5,416 nt of DNA from an uncultured Burkholderiaceae bacterium (GTDB lineage: Bacteria > Pseudomonadota > Gammaproteobacteria > Burkholderiales > Burkholderiaceae). Both the position numbers and the translations under genes were made by a program. Location: assembly GCA_937871985.1 (NCBI GenBank), contig CALMPB010000144.1, positions 1 to 5,416 on the forward strand. Reading direction: 5' to 3'. The notes beneath the pieces were generated by a model. It made no database searches, had not been told where the DNA came from, and worked only from the letters and a program-made list of their open reading frames with translations. Of this stretch, positions 1-5,040 are shown piece by piece. How positions within the stretch are numbered: the first letter of the stretch is position 1; each line of letters begins with the position of its first letter.

Positions 1-52
1 CGCAACCTTGCCAAGGTTGAGGTCGCGAGTTCGAGACTCGTCTCCCGCTCCA
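1..52 (+). tRNA. tRNA-Gly (GCC), 3' part only
   Basis: The window begins inside this tRNA. The anticodon stem-loop is visible: CAACC and GGTTG (3-7 and 15-19) enclose loop TTGCCAA with anticodon GCC at 10-12. A T-arm (GCGAG, loop TTCGAGA, CTCGT) follows, then acceptor strand CTCCCGC at 42-48, discriminator T and an encoded CCA at 50-52. The D-arm and 5' acceptor strand lie outside the window. Glycine tRNA 3' ends are known integration sites for islands of the ICEclc type, which fits the foreign-looking DNA that follows; that link is inference. Confidence 0.95.
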
Positions 53-59
53 AATTCTA

Positions 60-89
60 AAAAAGCCCAAACTTCGGTTTGGGCTTTTT
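60..89 (+). terminator. Rho-independent terminator of the tRNA gene
   Basis: A perfect 12-bp stem joins 61-72 (AAAAGCCCAAAC) to 77-88 (GTTTGGGCTTTT) around a TTCG tetraloop, starting 8 bases after the tRNA CCA and ending in a T run. The A-run on the 5' side means it could also act on minus-strand transcripts arriving from the nuclease gene. Confidence 0.9.
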
Positions 90-117
90 GCGTTCAGAGG
101 CAGTGTTATTGCTGTTC

Positions 118-189
118 GTTTGAATGACTTACGACCCAAAGCGGTCTAGGCGACAATTAGCGCCTGATAGCAGTCGCTCACATTCAAAC
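118..189. repeat. Imperfect 72-bp stem-loop downstream of the nuclease gene
   Basis: GTTTGAATG at 118-126 is the exact inverse of CATTCAAAC at 181-189. Nested inside, AGGCG and CGCCT bracket an 8-base loop (ACAATTAG) at about 149-166. The two flanks between the arms are of unequal length and only partly complementary. The element lies between the nuclease stop codon and the tRNA terminator. It has no T-run, so it is not a classical terminator. The rest of 90-235 shows no gene. Confidence 0.5.
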
Positions 190-235
190 TCACCTGCTCG
201 AGCGGCTTTTCGCGTAAATCCAACGGAATGATTGG

Positions 236-1258
236 CTAGCTATCGGCTCGGAAGAGTGTTCGTTTAATCCACGCATCAAGATCATCACGATCAACCTTTC
301 CGAGAAGAAATTTGTTCCGATCTATGCGGTCGAGTGCACCCCGTGTCAGGTACGAAGACGTAACGATAATGCCCTTGCTGGCACCGAACTCGTTTCTAGT
401 ATCGGCCAATTCGCGCACCACCGATATTCCAACCTTATTCCGCACATCCTGTTTTTTCGCTTGCCAAAGTGCTTTGAAGTATCCGTGAGAGCCGAGACTC
501 TTTGTTGCCACTACGTCGACACCCCCGTCTTTGGAACCTTGCATTAGCTCAACTTGGTAGCCATCTTTTTCGAGTAACGTAGCGATCAACTTCTCGAACT
601 CTCGCCATGAGAGGCAATCAAGAGCAGATGGTCCCTTTTGAAGTTGACGTAGCAAGGAGAAGCTTGGAGCATATTTGGAAATCTGAATTTCAGTTTTTCG
701 CGACTCCAAAACAACTCGGTTGAAAATGAATTCCGACCGGAAGTTGAATTCCGCTTCGAACGACAGGCCGCGTGGAACATGGTGGGCGATGAACAGAGCC
801 TTACTACCCGAATTGAGGGAAAGCATCCGATCCACGATGTCAGTGGCAGACGATAACTGTCCCACCATTTCATCCGCAACGATGAACCAGCGCTTAGCAG
901 TGGCTGCTGAGTGAAAAGATCTTGTCGACGCACGCAGTCGAAGCGACTGCAAAGTGGCAGATGCTCCATCACAACGAGTAGCTTCATCGATTGAGTCGGT
1001 GAGGTCGAGTCCAAACCGCTGGGCTGCGTGTTGCCATATCGCCAGAAGTTCAGGGTGGTCAGAAATCACCAAGAATGAATCAGAATAGTTCTCCTCAATC
1101 ATCCTGCGGCCGGCTGCGAGCACGGTCGCTGTCTTTCCTGTTCCTGGTGCCGCGACTAACAACGATTTGGCTCTCGGCTCAATAAGATAGTTGCTGACGA
1201 ACTCCTCTTGCCAAGGACGAAGAGTTGAGAATGCACGGGAGTGAGACGGAGATGGCAT
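236..1258 (-). CDS. Single RecA-domain (SF2 helicase-like) ATPase fused to Mrr-type restriction endonuclease
   Basis: A 340-residue protein. Residues 13-165 resemble the first RecA domain of SF2 helicases: LRPWQEE at 13-19, Walker A AAPGTGKT at 36-43, a motif Ia-like stretch around 63-75, a TLQSL motif Ic-like segment near 102-106, and Walker B with D129-E130 (DEM rather than DEAH). The usual motif III TAT triad is replaced by AHH at 158-160, and no second RecA domain follows. Residues 213-310 form an Mrr-like PD-(D/E)xK nuclease: E222, the GSKDGGVD run ending in D248, and QAK at 266-268. The winged helix usual at the N-terminus of Mrr is absent. A TAG two codons upstream fixes the start at the only available ATG, which lacks a clear Shine-Dalgarno. 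GC is visibly lower than in the genes on the right. Probable role (inference): ATP-dependent recognition and cleavage of foreign or modified DNA. The domain calls are firm; the substrate is unknown. Confidence 0.85.
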   Translation of the reverse strand: MPSPSHSRAFSTLRPWQEEFVSNYLIEPRAKSLLVAAPGTGKTATVLAAGRRMIEENYSDSFLVISDHPELLAIWQHAAQRFGLDLTDSIDEATRCDGASATLQSLRLRASTRSFHSAATAKRWFIVADEMVGQLSSATDIVDRMLSLNSGSKALFIAHHVPRGLSFEAEFNFRSEFIFNRVVLESRKTEIQISKYAPSFSLLRQLQKGPSALDCLSWREFEKLIATLLEKDGYQVELMQGSKDGGVDVVATKSLGSHGYFKALWQAKKQDVRNKVGISVVRELADTRNEFGASKGIIVTSSYLTRGALDRIDRNKFLLGKVDRDDLDAWIKRTLFRADS

Positions 1259-1271
1259 AGGCAGCTAACTT

Positions 1272-1277
1272 GTTATA
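1272..1277 (-). promoter_or_regulatory. Candidate -10 box of the nuclease gene
   Basis: Read on the minus strand this is TATAAC, 5 of 6 to consensus, ending 13 bases before the ATG, so any transcript would have a leader of only about 7 bases. No good -35 lies 16-18 bp upstream; that position is occupied by the nearer of two tandem repeats, suggesting activator dependence. The almost absent leader fits the missing ribosome binding site. This is inference from sequence alone. Confidence 0.35.
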
Positions 1278-1291
1278 GAGAGACTGCCGCG

Positions 1292-1327
1292 TCCGCTTAT
1301 CACGGCAGGGTCTCCGCTTATTACCGC
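1292..1327. repeat. Two 15-bp direct repeats upstream of the nuclease gene
   Basis: TCCGCTTATCACGGC at 1292-1306 and TCCGCTTATTACCGC at 1313-1327 match at 13 of 15 positions and start exactly 21 bp apart, i.e. two helical turns. They sit immediately upstream of the candidate -10 of the minus-strand nuclease gene, as expected for a pair of regulator sites. The left copy also overlaps a hairpin with arms CTGCCG and CGGCAG. No regulator gene is adjacent to them. Confidence 0.5.
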
Positions 1328-1495
1328 GCCCTCACCTCGCTTGCAGGACGCGTCAGTCTGAGCTTGTGTTGCATATATGTATTATTTATACAGCATTATC
1401 AAATCCGTCAAAAGCAGCATCAGTATTTTGCCAGTCCCGAAGGGCTAGATTCCCCTGGTTGGCCCAATGGGGTTTGCACAATCGTGATTGTGTAA
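1328..1495. other. No intact gene; decayed intergenic DNA
   Basis: Open frames here are short, start without ribosome binding sites and give no recognisable protein. The stretch includes an AT-rich patch at about 1370-1400 and a perfect palindrome, CACAATC-GT-GATTGTG, at 1477-1492. Its right end may hold further decayed integrase sequence: TTT GCA at 1473-1478 sits about where the FAT residues of IntI-type integrases would fall, with stops and a 2-base length difference. That extension is weak. Confidence 0.5.
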
Positions 1496-1614
1496 GCGAG
1501 CTATGGCATGCGGACCGTTCAGAAGCTTCTGGGCCATGCCGACATATGCTCAAGGTGGACGATGGTAACGTGTACAGTCCTATGGATTCGCTGGCTGCGC
1601 GATCAATCGCGTGA
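1496..1614 (+). pseudogene. C-terminal remnant of an integron-type tyrosine recombinase, catalytic tyrosine lost
   Basis: From 1496 one frame reads ASYGMRTVQKLLGHAD, matching the IntI/Xer motif around RTVQELLGH, where the His of LLGH is a conserved active-site position. The homology continues 5' of the internal ATG at 1508, so that ATG is not a true start; a TAA lies at 1493-1495. At 1543 the frame shifts and continues HMLKVDDGNVYSPMDSL, ending at TGA 1612-1614. I recall IntI1 reading THVLKVGGAGVRSPLDAL at this point. Comparing with that pattern, roughly 25 bp coding for VSTTMIYT, including the nucleophilic tyrosine, appear deleted. The N-terminal two-thirds of the gene is unrecognisable upstream. 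It is certainly non-functional as a recombinase. Assignment to IntI rather than another Xer-like branch rests on the LKV...SP-D-L tail and is moderately secure. Confidence 0.65.
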
Positions 1615-1790
1615 AAAGACTTACATGCCACAAGGCCGTCACTCATCTATGGCCGCTGATGGCCGAGAGCAAGCATACACCTATTTTTTACTTCTCCGCC
1701 CCAACAACTCAGGCTGCCCGATCAACTCCCGCCCATTTTCGGGCCTATCAGGGCTCGAAAACCCCGCCTGAACTAGCGTAATGAAGCACT
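1615..1790. other. No gene seen between integrase remnant and control region
   Basis: No frame here shows a start with a ribosome binding site or a recognisable protein. It contains a short tandem duplication of ATGGCCG (about 1649-1665), a T6 run near 1684-1689, a stem-loop at 1736-1761 (listed separately), and the hexamer ACTAGC twice, 16 bp apart, near 1772 and 1788. Confidence 0.6.
1736..1761. repeat. 10-bp stem-loop
   Basis: TTTTCGGGCC at 1736-1745 pairs with GGCTCGAAAA at 1752-1761 over ten pairs including one G-T, with loop TATCAG. The A and T ends are reversed relative to an intrinsic terminator on either strand, so it should not terminate by the usual mechanism. Function unknown. 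Confidence 0.45.
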
Positions 1791-1794
1791 AGCC

Positions 1795-1887
1795 AACGTA
1801 TACACCCTTACCATTTACGTATACGTTAAATAGGATAAACCCTAGTTTTAATCCAAAAAAATCAGAATTATCCTAATTTACGTATAC
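1795..1887. promoter_or_regulatory. Operator array with three ACGTATAC sites and a 20-bp inverted repeat
   Basis: ACGTATAC occurs at 1796-1803, 1817-1824 (extended to the perfect palindrome ACGTATACGT, 1817-1826) and 1880-1887. The GTATAC centres are 21 and 63 bp apart, two and six helical turns, so all face the same side of the DNA. Sites 2 and 3 are the outer ends of an inverted repeat: GTATACGTTAAATAGGATAA at 1819-1838 matches the reverse complement of 1868-1887 at 18 of 20 positions, with 29 bp between the arms. GT(A/n)nAC-type palindromes are typical targets of GntR regulators of the FCD subfamily, and one is encoded 2.3 kb away. That this regulator is the ligand is inference. The segment is strikingly AT-rich for this genome. 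Confidence 0.65.
1808..1836 (+). promoter_or_regulatory. Candidate sigma70 promoter of the oxygenase gene
   Basis: TTACCA (1808-1813, 4 of 6) and TAGGAT (1831-1836, 4 of 6) are separated by exactly 17 bp. The middle GTATAC palindrome fills the spacer and the -10 forms part of the left inverted-repeat arm, so a bound repressor would block polymerase. The leader would be about 105 bases. Other weak pairs exist in this AT-rich stretch, so the placement is tentative. Confidence 0.35.
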
Positions 1888-1936
1888 ATTACGCATTAAA
1901 AAAAGACGCTCCGGCTAATTCAAGAAGGCTCCGAAT

Positions 1937-1942
1937 AGGAAA
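1937..1942 (+). promoter_or_regulatory. Ribosome binding site of the oxygenase gene
   Basis: AGGAAA, with its AGGA core ending 7 bases before the ATG at 1948, supports that start. The resulting N-terminus MFIENAWYMAAW matches the usual beginning of VanA-type oxygenases. Confidence 0.7.
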
Positions 1943-1947
1943 TACAT

Positions 1948-2973
1948 ATGTTCATCGAAAACGCCTGGTACATGGCCGCCTGGGCACACGAGATCGGTGC
2001 AACGCCTTTCTCAAGAACCCTGTGCAATATTCCCATCGTTTTTTTCAAGCATGCCGTCAACGGCCAGGTCTCGGCGCTGCGGGATCGTTGCTGTCACCGC
2101 GCTGTTCCGCTACGGCTCGGGCAGGTCGTGCCGGAAGGTCTGGAATGCGGCTATCACGGCATGGTGTTCGACGGACAAGGCAAATGCGTGCGCATTCCCG
2201 GGCAGGAGCGCATTCCCGCCAGCGCCAAGGTGCAGTCTTACCCTGTCGTGGTCAAGGATGAAATCGTCTGGATCTGGATGGGAAACCCCGAACAGGCCGA
2301 CCCGGCCCTTATCGTCGACTATCCCCACCACAACGACTACGCCAAGTGGCCGCACAAGCATCAGATGTATCGGGTCAAGGCCAACTACATGCTGCTGGTC
2401 GACAACCTGATGGATCTTACCCATCTGGCCTTCGTCCATAAAAACACCATAGGCGGCAACCCGAAAGCGCACGTGGAAGCGAAGATGACCGTCACGCCTC
2501 GGGAGGACGGCCTGCATTTCATACGGTGGCTGATGAACTCGGCGCCTCCGCCCACCTATCGCAAGGCCGTTGAACTCGGCGAACGCATAGACCGCTGGAT
2601 GGAATTCCAATACATCGCACCAGGCACCGTCCTGCAATGGACGGGCGGTATCGACAGCGGCAAGAACGCGGTCGAGAACCGCGACCAGCCTGGTTTCTCC
2701 CTGAGGATATTCCACGGTCTCACGCCGGAAACCGATACCACCTGCTTTTACTTCTGGTCGGCGGCGAACGGATATCGGCAGGACGATCCACAAGCCACCG
2801 AAGGCTTGTTCCGGGAAATCGACACGGCATTCAACGAAGACAAGGTCATCGTCGAAGCTCAGCAGGCCTCGCTATTGGCTGACGGCGAACAAGGCCTGGT
2901 GAACATCGTCTCCGATGCCGCCCGGATACATATGCGGCGCACAGTGCAGCGCCTAATCGAAGCAGAACACTGA
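1948..2973 (+). CDS. Rieske non-haem-iron oxygenase, VanA / dicamba-monooxygenase-like
   Basis: A 341-residue cytoplasmic oxygenase component, about the length of VanA and DdmC proteins. The Rieske [2Fe-2S] ligands are C48-x-H50 and C67-x2-H70, 16 residues apart. The catalytic domain carries DLTHLAFVH: D156 (likely electron bridge), H159 and H164 as iron ligands, with D298 in the NEDKVIVEAQQ segment as probable third ligand. The family uses electrons from a separate reductase to monooxygenate small aromatics, often O-demethylating methoxybenzoates. Here the substrate cannot be read from the sequence. No VanB-like ferredoxin reductase lies in the window, so the electron donor must be elsewhere. 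The gene starts 61 bp after an operator array and is followed after 73 bp by a periplasmic binding protein on the same strand, suggesting one transcript for uptake and oxidation. A gene symbol is withheld because vanA, ddmC, tsaM and ligX relatives look alike at this level. Confidence 0.9.
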   Translation: MFIENAWYMAAWAHEIGATPFSRTLCNIPIVFFKHAVNGQVSALRDRCCHRAVPLRLGQVVPEGLECGYHGMVFDGQGKCVRIPGQERIPASAKVQSYPVVVKDEIVWIWMGNPEQADPALIVDYPHHNDYAKWPHKHQMYRVKANYMLLVDNLMDLTHLAFVHKNTIGGNPKAHVEAKMTVTPREDGLHFIRWLMNSAPPPTYRKAVELGERIDRWMEFQYIAPGTVLQWTGGIDSGKNAVENRDQPGFSLRIFHGLTPETDTTCFYFWSAANGYRQDDPQATEGLFREIDTAFNEDKVIVEAQQASLLADGEQGLVNIVSDAARIHMRRTVQRLIEAEH

Positions 2974-3034
2974 AAGAGGCGCGAAACGCCAAGAACATCA
3001 ACGGCTGTTGCTGTACCCACAACTTTCTTTTTTA

Positions 3035-3039
3035 AGGAA
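3035..3039 (+). promoter_or_regulatory. Ribosome binding site that sets the binding-protein start
   Basis: AGGAA, with its AGGA core ending 8 bases before the ATG at 3047, selects this start over an in-frame TTG at 3008. The ATG start puts a clean signal peptide at the N-terminus. Confidence 0.75.
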
Positions 3040-3046
3040 TCTTCCC

Positions 3047-4204
3047 ATGCGTATCGCAAAATGCCTGTTTCTGGCCGCCGTGCTCTGCGGCTCCGCTCAT
3101 GCCGCTCCCGTGAAAATCGGTTTTCTCTCTACGTTTTCGGGTCCAGGCGCCACGCTGGGCATCGATCAATATGACGGCTTCATGCTGGCCGTCGAACAAG
3201 AAGGCGGACGCCTGGGCGGTACCGAAATCAGCATCATCAAGGAAGACGATGAAATGAAGCCGGACAAAGGCGTGCAGATCGCCCGGCAGTTCCTGGCGCG
3301 CGACCACGTCGACATCGTGACGGGCGTGGTGTTTTCCAATGTGATGATGGCGGTGCATCGGCCCATCACTTCGGCCAAGACCTTTCTGATAGGCTCCAAC
3401 GCCGGCCCCACGCCCATCACCGGCAAGGGCTGCTCGCCCTATTTCTTCTCGACCTCCTGGAACAACGACCAGCTGCACGAAGCCGCTGGCGAGCTGATGA
3501 ACCGAATGGGCTTCAAGCGCGTGTTTCTGCTGGCGCCCAATTACCAGGCGGGCAAGGACGCGCTGGAAGGCTTCAAGCGCACGTTCAAGGGAGAAATCGT
3601 GGACGAAACACTCAGCCAGCTCAACCAGACCGACTACTCCGTCGAGATATCGACCATCATGGCGAAAGCGCCGGAGGCTATCTATACCTTTTATCCAGGG
3701 GGCATGGGGGTCAACTTCACCAAGCAGTATCAGCAGGCTGGGCTGATGAGCAAGATACCCATGGTATCCACGTCGACGATAGACGGCTCGACCCTGCCCG
3801 CCTTGAAAAACGCGGCGCTGGGCGCGATCACCAGCTCACCCTATGCGCCGGACCTGGACAATGCCGCCAACCAGGAGTTCGCCAAGGCATTCCGCGACAA
3901 GTACGGCCGCGAGCCCTCTTTGTACGCCGCGCAATCCTACGACGCGGCCAGGCTCATCGCCTCGGCTTTGAAACAAACCCATGGGAACGTCCAGGACAAA
4001 GAGAAATTCAGGGCCGCGCTGAAGGCTGCCGACTTCAAGTCCGTCAGGGGCTACTTCGCCTTCAATACCAATCAATTCCCCATTTCATCGTTCTATCGCG
4101 TGGATGTCGTGAAGGACGCGCAAGGGCGGGCGGTCTTGTCGAACAAGGGCGTCATCTTCGAAAAAAGCCGGGATTCCTATGCGGCATCCTGCCCCATGAG
4201 CTAA
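3047..4204 (+). CDS. Periplasmic substrate-binding protein of a branched-chain amino acid-type ABC importer (LivJ-like)
   Basis: A 385-residue protein of the Peripla_BP_6 / type I periplasmic-binding fold. Residues 1-20 are a Sec signal peptide: MRIAK, hydrophobic core LFLAAVLC, and an AHA-A cleavage region near residue 19. The Cys at 14 is preceded by Leu, so this is not a lipobox. The mature start VKIGFLSTFSGPGATLG and the segment GVVFSNVMMAV are typical of the family. C129 and C382 could form a disulfide in the periplasm. LivJ-like proteins of this group bind amino acids but also many aromatic and short-chain acids. Position behind a Rieske oxygenase suggests it captures that enzyme's substrate or a precursor (inference). 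No permease (LivH/M) or ATPase (LivG/F) genes are nearby, so it must share a transporter encoded elsewhere. It ends 51 bp before the convergent regulator gene, with a hairpin between them. Confidence 0.88.
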   Translation: MRIAKCLFLAAVLCGSAHAAPVKIGFLSTFSGPGATLGIDQYDGFMLAVEQEGGRLGGTEISIIKEDDEMKPDKGVQIARQFLARDHVDIVTGVVFSNVMMAVHRPITSAKTFLIGSNAGPTPITGKGCSPYFFSTSWNNDQLHEAAGELMNRMGFKRVFLLAPNYQAGKDALEGFKRTFKGEIVDETLSQLNQTDYSVEISTIMAKAPEAIYTFYPGGMGVNFTKQYQQAGLMSKIPMVSTSTIDGSTLPALKNAALGAITSSPYAPDLDNAANQEFAKAFRDKYGREPSLYAAQSYDAARLIASALKQTHGNVQDKEKFRAALKAADFKSVRGYFAFNTNQFPISSFYRVDVVKDAQGRAVLSNKGVIFEKSRDSYAASCPMS

Positions 4205-4217
4205 GGGGTTGCTCCAA

Positions 4218-4242
4218 ACGCGGCTGGCCTGGTCAGCCGCGT
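4218..4242. terminator. Hairpin between convergent genes, probable bidirectional terminator
   Basis: ACGCGGCTG at 4218-4226 and CAGCCGCGT at 4234-4242 form a perfect 9-bp GC-rich stem with loop GCCTGGT. It lies 13 bases after the binding-protein stop and 13 bases beyond the regulator stop. No long T-run follows on either strand, so efficiency is uncertain. Confidence 0.6.
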
Positions 4243-4255
4243 CCTGTTCCTGTAA

Positions 4256-5011
4256 TCAAGCGCGATACCCTCTCAGGGCGGCCTGCAGGCCGCCTGGCAA
4301 TTCCACCGACTCGGGCACGTGCAGCATGACCATCAGGTATTTCCAGGTGGAGCGTGAATGCTCGATGGCCAGTCCTTCGGCGCGGGTGCCCTCTCCTTTT
4401 TCAATAGCCTCGACCAGGCTGTAATGCTGCTCTTGAGCGCTGCGCAAAATCGCGGCCACCTTCTGCTCGGCCGAGGGCGGCACGTCGGTAAAAGAATTGT
4501 TCAATGAAAACGGAATCGCGGCCAGGCGCTGCATGGCGCGATCCATCATTGGGCTTTGCGCGGCCTCGCAAATCAATTCGTGCAGCCTGTCGTTCAGGCG
4601 GGCGTATTCGCCTTGGCGCACGGCAATGTCCGGCTCTTCGAGCGCCAGGTCCACGGCCCGCAAGCATTCATGCATAGCCGCCAATGTGCGCGGAGGCGGG
4701 CCTTTTTCGGCCGCCAGCCGAGCCGCCATGCCCTCCAGTGTGCCCCGGATGATGATCGCATCGAAGACGTCCTGCTCGGTGAAACTGGAAACGATGTAGC
4801 CCCGCTTGGACACCAGCGTAATGAAGCCCTCTTCACAGATACGCTGTATCGCCGCGCGCGCCGGAGTGCGCGACACTCCGAGACTGTCCACCAGGGTTTG
4901 CTCGAGCACGCGCTGCCCAGGTTTGAGCTTCCCCTGCACGATAAGCCCCCTGAGCCCCAGCACGGCTCTTTCTGTCTGCGACAGACTCTGATCGTCCTGA
5001 CCGTTTTCCAT
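4256..5011 (-). CDS. GntR-family transcriptional regulator, FCD subfamily
   Basis: A 251-residue DNA-binding regulator. Residues 12-75 form the GntR winged helix-turn-helix, with LKPGQRVLEQTLVDSLGVSR and the recognition-helix region SRTPARAAIQRI followed by the wing SKRGYIV. Residues 85-220 are an all-helical FCD effector domain. Its expected metal or ligand-binding positions are N140, H144, H196 and H218; the first is Asn where Asp is often found, and the 22-residue gap between the last two His matches FCD proteins. Such regulators usually repress catabolic genes until an organic acid or metal-citrate-like ligand binds. Here the likely targets are the ACGTATAC sites before the oxygenase and perhaps the palindrome before its own gene (inference). 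It is convergent with the oxygenase-binding-protein pair. Its Shine-Dalgarno is weak (GAGGG, 13 bases upstream), and no alternative in-frame start improves it. Confidence 0.9.
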   Translation of the reverse strand: MENGQDDQSLSQTERAVLGLRGLIVQGKLKPGQRVLEQTLVDSLGVSRTPARAAIQRICEEGFITLVSKRGYIVSSFTEQDVFDAIIIRGTLEGMAARLAAEKGPPPRTLAAMHECLRAVDLALEEPDIAVRQGEYARLNDRLHELICEAAQSPMMDRAMQRLAAIPFSLNNSFTDVPPSAEQKVAAILRSAQEQHYSLVEAIEKGEGTRAEGLAIEHSRSTWKYLMVMLHVPESVELPGGLQAALRGYRA

Positions 5012-5040
5012 ACGAATACCACGACCCTCGAGCGAACAAA

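Noticed and set aside
118..189. Integron attC site downstream of the nuclease gene
   Set aside because: Length and imperfect folding fit, but the ends read GTTTGAA...TTCAAAC, the reverse of the RYYYAAC...GTTRRRY order, and neither end fits the core consensus. Kept only as an unexplained stem-loop.
1378..1392. LexA-like box TGT...ACA upstream of the nuclease gene
   Set aside because: The spacing between TGT and ACA is 9 rather than 8, the first base is A not C, and it lies about 120 bp from the start codon.
1547..1588. In-frame continuation TMVTCTVL as the integrase IYTHVL motif
   Set aside because: It needs two extra residues and lacks the tyrosine; the other frame (HMLKV...SPMDSL plus stop) matches IntI tails much better.
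1726..1735. CTCCCGCCCA as a decayed second copy of the tRNA-Gly 3' end (attR)
   Set aside because: It matches CTCCCGCTCCA with one base missing, but similarity does not extend on either side; ten bases are too few in GC-rich DNA.
1241..1771. Several 80-90 residue open frames on both strands
   Set aside because: No ribosome binding sites and no recognisable protein apart from the two integrase fragments already described as a pseudogene.
2110..2793. 227-residue minus-strand open frame inside the oxygenase gene
   Set aside because: It lies wholly antisense to a gene with intact family motifs and shows no recognisable domain; such frames are common opposite GC-rich genes.
2978..2990. GGCG-CGAAA-CGCC hairpin between the oxygenase and binding-protein genes
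   Set aside because: Only 4 bp of stem and no T-run; too weak to call a terminator, so the two genes are treated as one transcript.
3008..3046. Upstream TTG start for the binding protein
   Set aside because: It would add 13 residues before the signal peptide and has no ribosome binding site; the ATG at 3047 has AGGAA at good spacing.
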